DNA from: Methylotenera versatilis 301
GTDB taxonomy: Bacteria; Pseudomonadota; Gammaproteobacteria; Burkholderiales; Methylophilaceae
Direction: 5' to 3'
Length of the DNA: 64,000 bases
Assembly (NCBI RefSeq): GCF_000093025.1
Contig: NC_014207.1
Location: 558,001-622,000, forward strand
Below, piece by piece: positions 19,110 to 28,896 of this stretch. The position numbers and the translations under genes are program-made. Positions within the stretch are counted from its first letter, which is position 1, and every line of letters starts with the position of its first letter. The notes under the pieces were generated by a model. It did no database searches and was not told the origin of the DNA. It saw nothing but the letters and a program-made list of their open reading frames with translations.

Positions 19110-20102
19110 ATGAATACAACAAAACGCAAAATTACGCACGCTGCGGTAGGTGTTATCCAGCGTGAAGATGGCTGGGTATTATTAGCAGAACGACCTGTTG
19201 GCAAGCCTTGGGCTGGATATTGGGAGTTTCCTGGCGGTAAGGTGGAAGAGGGCGAAACGCCACAGCAGGCGCTAAAACGTGAGCTGCAAGAAGAGCTTGG
19301 TATAGCGGTAGCATCACTCTACCCATGGCTAACGCGTAGCTTTGACTATGAGGCCAAATATGATGCGACAGGGCAGTTAGATTCACCAGCTAAAACCGTT
19401 AAGCTACATTTTTTTATTGTTACAAAATGGGATGGCGAACCACGTGGCTTGGAAAATCAGCAGCTAGTCTGGCAGCCGCCTGAAAACATTGAAGTTTCGC
19501 CGATGTTGCCAGCAAATGCGCCTATTTTCGCTGCGCTGAGTTTGCCGTCAAATTACGCCATTACAAATTTAAGTGAACTAGGGGAGGATTTGTTTTTTGA
19601 GCGCCTTAAAATTTCCTTAGATAATGGGCTGAAAATGTTACAGTTGCGCGAAAAGCAGCTCTCAAATCAAGCCTTTCAGACATTCGCCGAACGTGTAATT
19701 CAGCTGGCAAAACCATATAAAGCCAAGGTACTGATTAACTCCGGCAATCAATCTGCCTCAGCAGCTTTGAATGTTGCGGGCATACATTTTAACTCTACTG
19801 ATTTAATGCAGTTGCAGGCAAAACCTGTAGGAATGCTATGCGGCGCCTCTTGCCATAATGCCGAACAATTAGCGCACGCAGCGGCACTAGGTATTGATTA
19901 TGTGATGTTGTCTCCAGTAAAAGCGACACGTAGCCACCCTGATGAGGAGCCTTTGGGATGGAGTCAGTTTGCTAATTTAATTTCGGACTATGCTTTGCCG
20001 GTTTATGCACTTGGCGGTATGAGGCCACCAGATTTACACGAAGCAAAATCGCATGGCGCACATGGCATTGCCATGCTACGCAGTGCTTGGCTTAGTGAGT
20101 AG
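19110..20102 (+). CDS. Nudix hydrolase fused to a thiamine-phosphate-synthase-like domain
   Basis: This is a two-domain protein of 330 residues. The N-terminal half (about 1-135) is a MutT-type Nudix domain with the full box GGKVEEGETPQQALKRELQEELGI, expected to hydrolyse oxidised nucleoside triphosphates such as 8-oxo-dGTP. The C-terminal half (about 150-328) resembles ThiE/TenI, with MLQLREKQLSNQAF, VLINSG, GIHFNS, CGASCHNAEQL and YVMLSPVKATRSHPDEEPLGW. Fusions of this type are known in proteobacteria. Whether the second domain is catalytic is uncertain. The 3' end overlaps the convergent copper-chaperone gene by 11 nt. Confidence 0.88.
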   Translation: MNTTKRKITHAAVGVIQREDGWVLLAERPVGKPWAGYWEFPGGKVEEGETPQQALKRELQEELGIAVASLYPWLTRSFDYEAKYDATGQLDSPAKTVKLHFFIVTKWDGEPRGLENQQLVWQPPENIEVSPMLPANAPIFAALSLPSNYAITNLSELGEDLFFERLKISLDNGLKMLQLREKQLSNQAFQTFAERVIQLAKPYKAKVLINSGNQSASAALNVAGIHFNSTDLMQLQAKPVGMLCGASCHNAEQLAHAAALGIDYVMLSPVKATRSHPDEEPLGWSQFANLISDYALPVYALGGMRPPDLHEAKSHGAHGIAMLRSAWLSE

Positions 20103-20601
20103 CGTTTTCGGGCGGTGCTTGTACTATAACGTTGATGGTTTGTTTGTAGTTGGGAGTATTTTTACTAGTTTTAATTTTGCTGTTAGATTTAAAGTGGAGC
20201 GTAAAATTCACTTGCTCACCCACAGTGAGTGGTTTTTTTAAATCGAATAGCATTAAGTGATAGCCACCAGGCGCAAGCTTGTAAGGTTCTCCAGCTTTTA
20301 GTGCTAAGTTTTCTAGCATGCGCATTTTCATCACACCATTTTCCATGGTCATATTGTGTATCTCTACACTATCGGTAACGTTACTTTCTATACTGACAAG
20401 CGTCATGTCCTGCTTGCTCAAAAACGTCATATAAGCGGCGCCTACTTCCTGCCCAGGATTAGTTGGCCGCACCCATGCATCTGTTATTGACACAAGATTT
20501 TTTGGCGCAACGATCTCTTTAGCATACAGTTGTGTGCCAGTAAGCGTTAGTATTAACGCTAAAGAGAGGCGGACAAAATATTGGTAGAAAGTATTTAGCA
20601 T
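20092..20601 (-). CDS. PCu(A)C-family periplasmic copper chaperone
   Basis: This exported copper chaperone delivers Cu(I) for cytochrome oxidase assembly. The 169 residues start with a signal peptide (about 1-27, cleavage near LYA-KEI). The mature domain has the family pattern WVRPTNPGQEVGAAYMTF, then VEIHNMTMENGVMKMRM and GGYHLMLFDLKKPL, which supplies the His/Met copper ligands. It lies 6 nt downstream of yacG. It fits functionally with the cbb3-oxidase assembly genes near 58-61 kb, though it is not linked to them. Its 3' end overlaps the convergent Nudix-ThiE gene. Confidence 0.88.
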   Translation of the reverse strand: MLNTFYQYFVRLSLALILTLTGTQLYAKEIVAPKNLVSITDAWVRPTNPGQEVGAAYMTFLSKQDMTLVSIESNVTDSVEIHNMTMENGVMKMRMLENLALKAGEPYKLAPGGYHLMLFDLKKPLTVGEQVNFTLHFKSNSKIKTSKNTPNYKQTINVIVQAPPENATH

Positions 20602-20607
20602 ATAAAT

Positions 20608-20820
20608 TTATTGCCTTGAAAAGTTGACGTCAGAAAACTCTTGTTCAAGATCATCTTCTTTAATTTCGACTGGAATCGCATACTGTTCACTTGCCCAAAG
20701 TCCTAAATCTATCATTTTGCAGCGTTCACCACAAAACGGCCTAAAGGCATTGCTAGGCGAAAATTCAGATAATTTTTTACAGTTAGGGCAGGCGACTAGT
20801 CGTTTCTTTGTGGTTTCCAT
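20608..20820 (-). CDS. yacG: DNA gyrase inhibitor YacG (zinc protein)
   Basis: This small zinc-finger protein is known in E. coli to bind GyrB and inhibit DNA gyrase. The 70 residues contain the four zinc ligands as C11-X2-C14-X15-C30-X3-C34, with the conserved [25 protein letters not shown]. It belongs to the classical pilD-coaE-zapD-yacG order seen in many proteobacteria, and all four are present here on the minus strand. Confidence 0.92.
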   Translation of the reverse strand: METTKKRLVACPNCKKLSEFSPSNAFRPFCGERCKMIDLGLWASEQYAIPVEIKEDDLEQEFSDVNFSRQ

Positions 20821-20941
20821 ATTGCTGAGCCGTGTTTCTTAGTTGATGATAATGCGACACTATTCAATGAATTTTTTTATTGAGAGTTTTGGTATAAAGC
20901 TCGCTAAAGATATAGCAACTTTTATTAGTCTTTTGCAGAGG

Positions 20942-21700
20942 TTATAAGTTGCACAACGTTAATGTAAAGTTGACATCTTCGTCATATTTTTGGGGCTTTT
21001 GAGTAAAGTCTAAAATATTGAAGCGGATATTGATCGCGTATTTATTCGCACTCACTTCAGGAAAACACGTGACGTTATCTGGAATATCAATTTTTAACAT
21101 TTGGGCAGGTTTGCTGCCGCCAAGCATTTGCTGGTATGCGCCGTTAACAGCTACCAATTTAGTTGTCGATCCGCTACCACGCAATATACGCATAATAATC
21201 ACAATGGCATCGTGCATAGGCACTAATGGACTAAGCCAGGTTTTCAAATCTTGTTGACGTCTATCTTCGCCCAGACCAAGCCAGTAATGGTAAGAAGGGA
21301 CATCAAACTCACAAACGCCGCCAGGAATGCCAGCTCGCTGTTTGATACTCATCAACCATTCATTAGTGCGTAGCGTTTGACCTAGCTTAGTGTTTTCAGA
21401 GCGAAGTGATTCTGTAGCTGTATCAATTTCATTTAGAATTTCCGCTAGTTTTTGTGGCGCAATCGCGGGGTTGCCTTGTAGTGCATCCATCACCGCTCTT
21501 TGGCGACTGAGTTCTTGCATCAGGTCTGATCTTAATTCTGAGCGGTCAATAATATCTAATATTTGCAGTAGTGTAAGTAAAGCACAGTGGTGTTGGTACT
21601 CGTGGCTACCTTCAATGTTGTATAAAACTTTGGCGAATAGATCCTCTACACGTAAAAATGTGCGTATGCGTTCATTAAAAGGATAATCGTAGCTAGGCAT
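20942..21700 (-). CDS. zapD: Cell division protein ZapD
   Basis: ZapD bundles FtsZ filaments at the division site. The 252-residue protein begins YDYPFNERIRTFLRVEDLF, the hallmark of the family, and continues with LLTLLQILDIIDRSELRSDL, AGIPGGVCEFDVPSYHYWL and a beta-rich C-terminal half. Length is standard. It is located between coaE and yacG, as in many beta- and gammaproteobacteria, with gaps of about 100-120 nt on each side. Confidence 0.94.
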   Translation of the reverse strand: MPSYDYPFNERIRTFLRVEDLFAKVLYNIEGSHEYQHHCALLTLLQILDIIDRSELRSDLMQELSRQRAVMDALQGNPAIAPQKLAEILNEIDTATESLRSENTKLGQTLRTNEWLMSIKQRAGIPGGVCEFDVPSYHYWLGLGEDRRQQDLKTWLSPLVPMHDAIVIIMRILRGSGSTTKLVAVNGAYQQMLGGSKPAQMLKIDIPDNVTCFPEVSANKYAINIRFNILDFTQKPQKYDEDVNFTLTLCNL

Positions 21701-21798
21701 GAATAATTTAACTAATCGTTCATTTAATTACTAGCAAAAAGGTGCCGTCTTAATCATGAAATTGTGTGCAAGTTAAAAGTTGAACTGAATTATCAAAT

Positions 21799-22413
21799 TT
21801 ATTTGCTAACTATGCAAGTTTTAATGAGTTTTTTATTAATTCGTATGACTTTTTCTTGTAGTTCAGCAAGTGTGCCGTCGTTTACGATAATTTCATCAGC
21901 GGATTTTAGCCGCACATTTCTAGTCACTTGTGCATTCATCATCTCTTTGACATCCGACTCGCTGATATTGCTTCGAGCCATAGCACGCTTGATTTGTAAG
22001 CTTTCATCGCAATCAATCACTAGAATCTTATCGGCCACTCCGTCGTAACGATTACTTTCAAATAAGAGTGGCATGACTAGAATTTGATAGGCAGGATGTA
22101 ATCGCTTTTCATTCTCCGCGAGCTGCTTTAAAGCTTGATCGTGAATAGCTGGATGCATGAGCGCCTCAAGCTTCAGGCGTTCGGAAGGTTTGTTAAATAT
22201 ATGTTCGCGCAATTTGGCGCGATTCAATGATTCGTCAGCGTTTAAAAAATCTGCGCCAAAGATACGGGCGATTTCCTTTAGTATAGGCTGACCAGTCGCT
22301 GTGAGCGCATGGGAAATCACATCGGCATCGACAATAGGCACGCCTAGTGCTTCAAATTGTCTGGCAGCTTCACTTTTGCCAGAGCCTATACCGCCTGTAA
22401 GCGCCAAAATCAT
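21799..22413 (-). CDS. coaE: Dephospho-CoA kinase
   Basis: CoaE performs the last step of coenzyme A synthesis, phosphorylating the 3'-hydroxyl of dephospho-CoA. The 204 residues show the P-loop LTGGIGSGKSEAARQF, the VDADVISHALTATG segment, LEALMHPAIH and VMPLLFESNRYDGVADKILVIDCDE. Length is typical. It begins 4 nt after the pilD stop, so it is probably translated from the same message. Confidence 0.94.
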   Translation of the reverse strand: MILALTGGIGSGKSEAARQFEALGVPIVDADVISHALTATGQPILKEIARIFGADFLNADESLNRAKLREHIFNKPSERLKLEALMHPAIHDQALKQLAENEKRLHPAYQILVMPLLFESNRYDGVADKILVIDCDESLQIKRAMARSNISESDVKEMMNAQVTRNVRLKSADEIIVNDGTLAELQEKVIRINKKLIKTCIVSK

Positions 22414-22417
22414 AGTT

Positions 22418-23290
22418 TTAAGTTAAATAATAACTGGCAAGTTGCGGCCCTAAAAACAGCGCTGCAATACCGCCAATCGCTAAAAATGGACCAAACGGCA
22501 TGGGGATTTCACGCCCACGTTTTGTAAACACAATCAGACTAATACCGATGACAGCGCCCAGTACTGAAGACAGTAAAATCACTGCAGGTAGTAATTGCCA
22601 GCCAAACCAAGCGCCGAGTGCCGCGAGTAATTTAAAGTCGCCATAACCCATGCCTTCTTTACCAGTCACTAATTTAAATGCCCAATAAACTGACCATAAA
22701 ATAAGATAGCCAGCCATCGCGCCAATCACCGCAGATTTTAAGTCAGTAAAGCCATTGTTAAGGTTGAGTAGCAGGCCCAGCCATAATAGTGGCAGTGTGA
22801 TGTCATCAGGTAATAGTTGAGTGTCGAAGTCAATAAAGGTCAGTGCTATCAGTGCGAAAGTGAATATCCATGCAAATAAAGTCAGGCTGGTGTAGCCGAA
22901 TTTCCAGCTGACTAGGCCAATCAATAAGCCTGTCAGCGCCTCAATTAGAGGGTAGCGCACGCTGATAGCGGTTTTGCAGCCGCTACATTTACCTTTCAGT
23001 AAGAGTAGGTAGCTAATGACTGGAATATTTTCTAGTGCGGTAATTTTATGCCCGCATTTTGGGCAAGCTGAACGAGGGTGGGCGAGGGTGTATTTGGTCG
23101 CCTCTGTAATCTCTTTGCCTTGCAGTTCAAGGCAGTTGTTATGCCATTCGCGCTCCATCATCTTGGGTAATCTATGAATCACCACATTCAAAAAACTGCC
23201 GACCATTAAGCCAAAAATAACGGATATGGAAATAAAAAGTGTGGTGTTCCCTTGTAGCAAACTAGAAATATCAGAAAATCCGCTGAACAT
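22418..23290 (-). CDS. pilD: Type IV prepilin leader peptidase / N-methyltransferase
   Basis: This inner-membrane aspartyl protease cleaves and N-methylates type IV prepilins and pseudopilins. The 290 residues include the zinc-binding CPKCGH...CSGCK loop (about 76-107), LIEALTGLL, the first catalytic Asp in TFIDFDTQLLPDDITLP and the second in MGYGDFKLLAALGAW, and about eight membrane segments. The RBS AAGGAT precedes the ATG. It heads the pilD-coaE pair. pilB and pilC are not in this window. Confidence 0.94.
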   Translation of the reverse strand: MFSGFSDISSLLQGNTTLFISISVIFGLMVGSFLNVVIHRLPKMMEREWHNNCLELQGKEITEATKYTLAHPRSACPKCGHKITALENIPVISYLLLLKGKCSGCKTAISVRYPLIEALTGLLIGLVSWKFGYTSLTLFAWIFTFALIALTFIDFDTQLLPDDITLPLLWLGLLLNLNNGFTDLKSAVIGAMAGYLILWSVYWAFKLVTGKEGMGYGDFKLLAALGAWFGWQLLPAVILLSSVLGAVIGISLIVFTKRGREIPMPFGPFLAIGGIAALFLGPQLASYYLT

Positions 23291-23521
23291 AACAATCCTT
23301 AAAATTAAAAATACATGCTTGCCACTGTAAACTTATCGCATCATCGCACCGTTAAATACTTGTGGCAATAAAACTGGCTGGAATTCATATAAATTTTATA
23401 TGGAAAATTTAAGCACTTGAAATTGCAGCAAGCCGTCACAAGTATAAAGGTCATATTATAATGTTTGCATCAAGATCTATTCGATGGCTATATTTGGCGT
23501 AACGGCCAAGAAGGAAACTAA

Positions 23522-23902
23522 ATGACAGACACTAATCAACAAAACACCATTGAGTTATTACAGGCTGAGCTCAATCATCCTGCATGGGATGAGCCTATTG
23601 TTTGCCGTGTAGAGGTTGATTTGCCCACATGGCTTTCACAGTTAGCCGGCGGCCGCGACTGGGAAGTGTACTCTGAAGAAGAGGAAGAAAATTGCATTAG
23701 CTTTGCAATGCGTCAAGGCTCAACTCGCGACACAAAACATGTGCCTAAGTTAGCCGAGGTTACTTTGTACCATAACGGCTACGCCATTGTGGATGTTGAT
23801 GGTAAGTCTTTGTTTGATGGGTCGTTAACTTCAGGTGTAAACGAGTGTGCGCACTTGAGCTATTATCACGCCGATAGTGGAGAGAAAATTACATTGAATT
23901 AA
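23522..23902 (+). CDS. Conserved-looking small acidic protein of unknown function
   Basis: This 126-residue soluble protein matches no family I recognise. It has no signal peptide or membrane segment. Notable features are an early PAWDEPIVCRVEVDLPTWLSQL segment, an acidic run at WEVYSEEEEENC, and a beta-rich C-terminal half with VTLYHNGYAIVDVDGKSLF and HLSYYHADSGEKITLN. A strong RBS (AAGGAA) and codon use like its neighbours mark it as a real gene. It stands alone, divergent from pilD and convergent with ispB. Confidence 0.72.
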   Translation: MTDTNQQNTIELLQAELNHPAWDEPIVCRVEVDLPTWLSQLAGGRDWEVYSEEEEENCISFAMRQGSTRDTKHVPKLAEVTLYHNGYAIVDVDGKSLFDGSLTSGVNECAHLSYYHADSGEKITLN

Positions 23903-23944
23903 TCTTGAGTTAGTAATGTTCAATCAAATGGGATAAGTTGCCAT

Positions 23945-24943
23945 TTAATAATTTCGAGCTACGGCAAACTCCGCTAAGGTTAACATGGCCTGCTTATAAG
24001 GCGAATCAGCAAAATGTGCGATAGCCGCGCAGGCTAACTCAGATTCTTTAGCGGCTACCTTACGCACATGATCCAGTGCGCCAGTTCGTTCAACAGCACT
24101 TAATACGGTAACTAAGTCCTCTAAACCGCCATGTTCGATGGCGCGCTTTATTGTTTCTGCCTCATCGGCTGTCCCGTTGCGCATGGCATATAGCAAGGGT
24201 AGTGTGGGTTTGCCTTCGCTTAAATCATCGCCTAAATTTTTGCCTATCTCTGAGGCATTGCCACTTAAGTCTAGCACGTCGTCAATGAGCTGAAATGCTG
24301 TGCCAATATGCATACCATATTGACTCAATGCTTCTTCATCGCTGGGTGAGGCGTTGCTGATAATGGCACCTAAACGCGTAGCCGCTTCAAATAATTTAGC
24401 AGTTTTGTAATGAATGACTTGTAGATAGGCTCCATCTGTCACATCGGCATTGTGTATATTTAATAATTGCAGCACTTCGCCTTCGGCAATAACGTTGGTA
24501 GCATTGCTTAATACCTCCATTACGCGCATATTTTGTACAGCAACCATCATTTGGAAAGCCCGTGAATATACAAAGTCACCCACTAACACACTGGCGGCAT
24601 TGCCAAAAATAGCATTGGCAGTATTTTGTCCGCGACGTTTCGATGATTCATCCACTACATCGTCATGCAGCAATGTGGCGGTATGAATAAATTCAACTAC
24701 CGCAGCTAATTGGTGATGCTCAGGTTTCACTTCTCCAAAAAGCCCGCCTGAAAGTAGTACCAATATAGGACGTAAGCGCTTGCCACCACTATTAACAATG
24801 TAATGAGCAACCTGATTAACTAAGGTCACCTCAGAGTGCAAAGAGTGAGTGATGACTGTATTCACCGCCAGAATATCAGCGGCGATGCAAGATTGAATAG
24901 TGTTTAAAGGCGAGCTACTAGAAGAAGTGTTGCTTTGCGTCAC
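23945..24943 (-). CDS. ispB: Octaprenyl diphosphate synthase
   Basis: This trans-polyprenyl synthase builds the isoprenoid tail of ubiquinone. The 332 residues carry GGKRLRP, the first Asp-rich motif LLHDDVVDESSKRRG and the second QLIDDVLDLSG, with GKNLGDDLSEGKPTLPLLYAM after it. Length and motifs fit the long-chain (octaprenyl) class of proteobacteria rather than the geranyl/farnesyl enzymes. The classical ispB//rplU-rpmA-obg divergent arrangement is present, which supports the name. Confidence 0.92.
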   Translation of the reverse strand: MTQSNTSSSSSPLNTIQSCIAADILAVNTVITHSLHSEVTLVNQVAHYIVNSGGKRLRPILVLLSGGLFGEVKPEHHQLAAVVEFIHTATLLHDDVVDESSKRRGQNTANAIFGNAASVLVGDFVYSRAFQMMVAVQNMRVMEVLSNATNVIAEGEVLQLLNIHNADVTDGAYLQVIHYKTAKLFEAATRLGAIISNASPSDEEALSQYGMHIGTAFQLIDDVLDLSGNASEIGKNLGDDLSEGKPTLPLLYAMRNGTADEAETIKRAIEHGGLEDLVTVLSAVERTGALDHVRKVAAKESELACAAIAHFADSPYKQAMLTLAEFAVARNY

Positions 24944-25101
24944 GATAATGAACCTTAAAAAGTAGCGAATATTTTATCACAGCCACCTTTTAAGGTTGAG
25001 TTATAGCTGTTTTTATATCCTAGCAATAGCCATATAAATCGTGAGATAATAGCCGACTGACATTAATGCTGCAGTTTTTTGAAATTGCATGCGATTATGG
25101 T

Positions 25102-25129
25102 TTGCTTTGCTAGATTATTTGCGTATAAT
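25102..25129 (+). promoter_or_regulatory. Sigma-70 promoter for rplU-rpmA
   Basis: TTGCTT at 25102-25107 and a perfect TATAAT at 25124-25129 are separated by 16 nt, about 37 nt before the rplU start. Position and match make it the likely promoter of the ribosomal protein operon. Confidence 0.65.
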
Positions 25130-25166
25130 GCCGAGTTCTTTAGAAAGCGTAATTTAAGGCTCAATC

Positions 25167-25532
25167 ATGTATGCTGTAATTAAAACTGGTGGTAAGCAAT
25201 ATCGCGTAATTTCAGGCGAAAGATTAAAAGTTGAAAAATTAGAAGTTGAAGTTGGCGGTACTGTAACGCTAGATCAAATTTTAATGGTTTCAGATGGTGA
25301 CAACACAACCATCGGTTCACCTATCATTAACGGCGCAACTGTAAAAGCAACCGTGCTTTCACATGGTCGTGGTGACAAGGTAATGATTTTCAAATTCCGT
25401 CGTCGTAAACATTATCGTAAAACACAAGGCCATCGCCAAAGTTTTACTGAAATCCAAATCGGCGAAATTTTAGCTGCAGGTCAAGCTGCTGCAAAGCCAG
25501 CAAAAGCAAAAGCCGCTAAAGCTGCAGAATAA
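25167..25532 (+). CDS. rplU: 50S ribosomal protein L21
   Basis: This is ribosomal protein L21 of the large subunit, which binds 23S rRNA. The 121 residues start [14 protein letters not shown] and contain [29 protein letters not shown], the L21 signature region. An Ala/Lys-rich tail ([14 protein letters not shown]) extends it beyond the usual 103 residues, which is common in betaproteobacteria. rpmA follows 33 nt later. Confidence 0.97.
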   Translation: MYAVIKTGGKQYRVISGERLKVEKLEVEVGGTVTLDQILMVSDGDNTTIGSPIINGATVKATVLSHGRGDKVMIFKFRRRKHYRKTQGHRQSFTEIQIGEILAAGQAAAKPAKAKAAKAAE

Positions 25533-25565
25533 TTGAAGCAATAAATAAGACTTAAGGATTAAATC

Positions 25566-25826
25566 ATGGCACACAAAAAAGCAGGCGGTAGTTCACGTAA
25601 CGGTCGCGATTCACACTCACAACGACTAGGTGTTAAAGCATTTGGTGAAACAGTAGTGACAGCAGGTAGTATTATTGTTCGTCAACGCGGTACAAAAATG
25701 CACGCAGGCGAAAATGTTGGCATGGGTAAAGATCATACTTTGTACGCAAAAGCGGACGGTAAAGTATCATTTGCAATTAAAGGCGCTTTAAAACGCCACA
25801 CTGTAAGCATTATTGTTGCAGTTTAA
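25566..25826 (+). CDS. rpmA: 50S ribosomal protein L27
   Basis: This is ribosomal protein L27, whose N-terminus reaches the peptidyl-transferase centre. The 86-residue protein begins [15 protein letters not shown] and contains [10 protein letters not shown]-type sequence (here [26 protein letters not shown]). The RBS AAGGAT is well placed. It is followed by a strong terminator. Confidence 0.97.
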   Translation: MAHKKAGGSSRNGRDSHSQRLGVKAFGETVVTAGSIIVRQRGTKMHAGENVGMGKDHTLYAKADGKVSFAIKGALKRHTVSIIVAV

Positions 25827-25843
25827 GTTTAAATAACTTTATT

Positions 25844-25873
25844 AAAGCCTCATCGTTTGATGGGGCTTTTTTA
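25844..25873 (+). terminator. Rho-independent terminator after rpmA
   Basis: AAAGCCTCATC (25844-25854), a GTTT loop and GATGGGGCTTT (25859-25869) form an 11-bp stem with one mismatch or wobble, followed by a T run. It lies 18 nt after the rpmA stop. Confidence 0.85.
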
Positions 25874-26008
25874 TTTGGTAAACTCTCACGTGTGAGCAAC
25901 CAGCTTAAACTGGTTAACTCTACTGAAAGACCTTTACAGGCATACAGGAATGACGGGATTGCTTTAATTTTATAGCTGCTTTAAAAGATTAAAGTATTTC
26001 TACATTAG

Positions 26009-27106
<1,098 letters not shown>

Positions 27107-27107
27107 A

Positions 27108-28271
27108 ATGACTGCTGTGGAATCACAATTGCTAGCTTCACCATCATCTAATTCATCGTCACTTTTGCTTGAAGCCAAAGTGATCGTAGTGAAAGTTGGC
27201 TCTAGTCTTGTCACCAATAATGGTAATGGTTTAGACCAAGCGGCAATTGCTGCTTGGGCGGCGCAAATTGCCGCTTTGGTGCAACAAGGCAAGCAGATTG
27301 TATTAGTTTCTAGTGGTGCAGTTGCTGAAGGTATGCAAAGATTGGGTTGGAAAAAACGCCCAACGGCTGTGAATGAATTGCAAGCTGCAGCAGCTGTAGG
27401 TCAAATGGGTTTGGTGCAGATGTACGAGAGCTGTTTTACTGAACATCAGTTACATACTGCGCAAGTGTTGTTAACCCATGATGATTTGGCTGACAGAAAG
27501 CGCTATTTGAATGCGCGCAGCACTTTACGTACTTTGCTTGATTTAAAGGTGATCCCTATCATCAACGAGAATGATACGGTAGTGACTGATGAAATTCGCT
27601 TTGGTGATAATGACACTTTAGGTTCATTGGTGGCTAATTTAATCGAAGCTGATACTTTAGTGATTTTAACGGATCAGCAAGGTTTGTATTCTGCTGACCC
27701 GCGTAAAGATAAAGATGCCAAGTTTATACAACATGCTACTGCAGGTGATGTAACACTAGAGCAGATGGCCGGCGGTGCTGGTAGCAGTGTTGGCACTGGC
27801 GGAATGTTAACCAAGATTCTTGCTGCAAAGCGCGCTTCCAGAAGTGGTGCAAATACTATCATTGCCTCAGGTCGTGAAAGAAACGTGCTGGTTCGTTTAG
27901 CCGCTGGTGAAGTAATTGGTACTCATCTGCAAACCACAGAAATGAAAACGACCGCGCGCAAGCAATGGTTAGCCGATCATTTACAGTTACGCGGAAAGTT
28001 AACGTTAGATGCAGGCGCGGTAAAAGTCATCAAGCAAGATGGCAAAAGTTTATTGCCAATTGGCGTAACAGCTGTTGAAGGTAGCTTTGAGCGCGGCGAA
28101 GTCGTTGCTTGTTGCGATGAAAATGGCGTGGAGTTGGCGCGTGGTTTAGTCAACTACTCAGCCATGGAGGCGACTAGAATCATGCGAAAATCTAGCAAAG
28201 ACATTGAGAAAATATTGGGCTATGTGGAAGAGGCGGAATTGATACACAGAGACAATTTAGTCTTGTTGTAA
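27108..28271 (+). CDS. proB: Glutamate 5-kinase
   Basis: ProB phosphorylates glutamate in the first step of proline synthesis. The 387-residue protein has an amino-acid-kinase domain with [50 protein letters not shown] and [15 protein letters not shown]-terminal PUA domain (about 290-380) begins near [20 protein letters not shown]. The stop of obg is separated from the ATG by a single base, so the genes are coupled. The first 24 residues before the kinase fold form a short Ser-rich extension. Confidence 0.95.
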   Translation: MTAVESQLLASPSSNSSSLLLEAKVIVVKVGSSLVTNNGNGLDQAAIAAWAAQIAALVQQGKQIVLVSSGAVAEGMQRLGWKKRPTAVNELQAAAAVGQMGLVQMYESCFTEHQLHTAQVLLTHDDLADRKRYLNARSTLRTLLDLKVIPIINENDTVVTDEIRFGDNDTLGSLVANLIEADTLVILTDQQGLYSADPRKDKDAKFIQHATAGDVTLEQMAGGAGSSVGTGGMLTKILAAKRASRSGANTIIASGRERNVLVRLAAGEVIGTHLQTTEMKTTARKQWLADHLQLRGKLTLDAGAVKVIKQDGKSLLPIGVTAVEGSFERGEVVACCDENGVELARGLVNYSAMEATRIMRKSSKDIEKILGYVEEAELIHRDNLVLL

Positions 28272-28342
28272 CGCTCAGCCAAAAATACTTATATTTTAAT
28301 TTTTTGTGAATTTGATACATAAAGAATAACAAAGGAATGTTA

Positions 28343-28840
28343 ATGAATAAACAACCTTTAGTAGCGATTATTATGGGCTCTGATAGTGATTGGCCTATTA
28401 TGAAAGCTGCTGCCCAGATGCTAGCTGACTTTGATATTGCTTATACTGCAGACGTGGTTTCAGCGCATCGCACTCCTGATTTAATGTTTAGTTTTGCCGA
28501 AACTGCTGCACAAAAAGGTTATCAGGTGATTATCGCTGGTGCAGGTGGCGCCGCACATTTGCCTGGTATGGTAGCGGCTAAAACTACTTTGCCAGTGTTA
28601 GGCGTGCCTGTGCCTTCTAAACATTTACAAGGCCAGGACTCACTTCTTTCTATCGTGCAAATGCCTAAAGGCATCCCAGTGGCTACCTTTGCAATTGGTG
28701 AGGCTGGTGCGGCGAATGCTGGTTTATTTGCAGCATCGATTTTAGCGAATCATGATGCGGCTTTAGCTGGTAAATTAGCCGAATTTCGCACTAAGCAGGC
28801 TGCAAAAGTGCACGCTATGGAATTAAGTGATAAGCCATAA
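28343..28840 (+). CDS. purE: N5-carboxyaminoimidazole ribonucleotide mutase
   Basis: PurE converts N5-CAIR to CAIR in purine synthesis and works with PurK. The protein of about 165 residues contains [12 protein letters not shown], the VVSAHRTPD active-site His loop, [17 protein letters not shown] and [22 protein letters not shown], all diagnostic of class I PurE. The start at 28343 was preferred because AAAGGA (28331-28336) is optimally spaced for it; an ATG six bases earlier overlaps that site. purK follows 56 nt downstream. Confidence 0.95.
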   Translation: MNKQPLVAIIMGSDSDWPIMKAAAQMLADFDIAYTADVVSAHRTPDLMFSFAETAAQKGYQVIIAGAGGAAHLPGMVAAKTTLPVLGVPVPSKHLQGQDSLLSIVQMPKGIPVATFAIGEAGAANAGLFAASILANHDAALAGKLAEFRTKQAAKVHAMELSDKP

Positions 28841-28896
28841 ATATCATCAAGTGAAATATTATTAAGTTCTAACATCAATCAAACAGTATTCAATAT

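Noticed and set aside
25899-25916. AACCAG-CTTAAA-CTGGTT hairpin in the rpmA-obg gap as a second terminator or riboswitch.
   Set aside because: It is short, lacks a T run and follows a complete terminator; no known riboswitch pattern fits.
25941-25960. GAATGACGGG next to the obg leader resembles one end of the 36004-36087 repeat.
   Set aside because: Only about 10 nt match and there is no partner arm, so it is not counted as a repeat copy.
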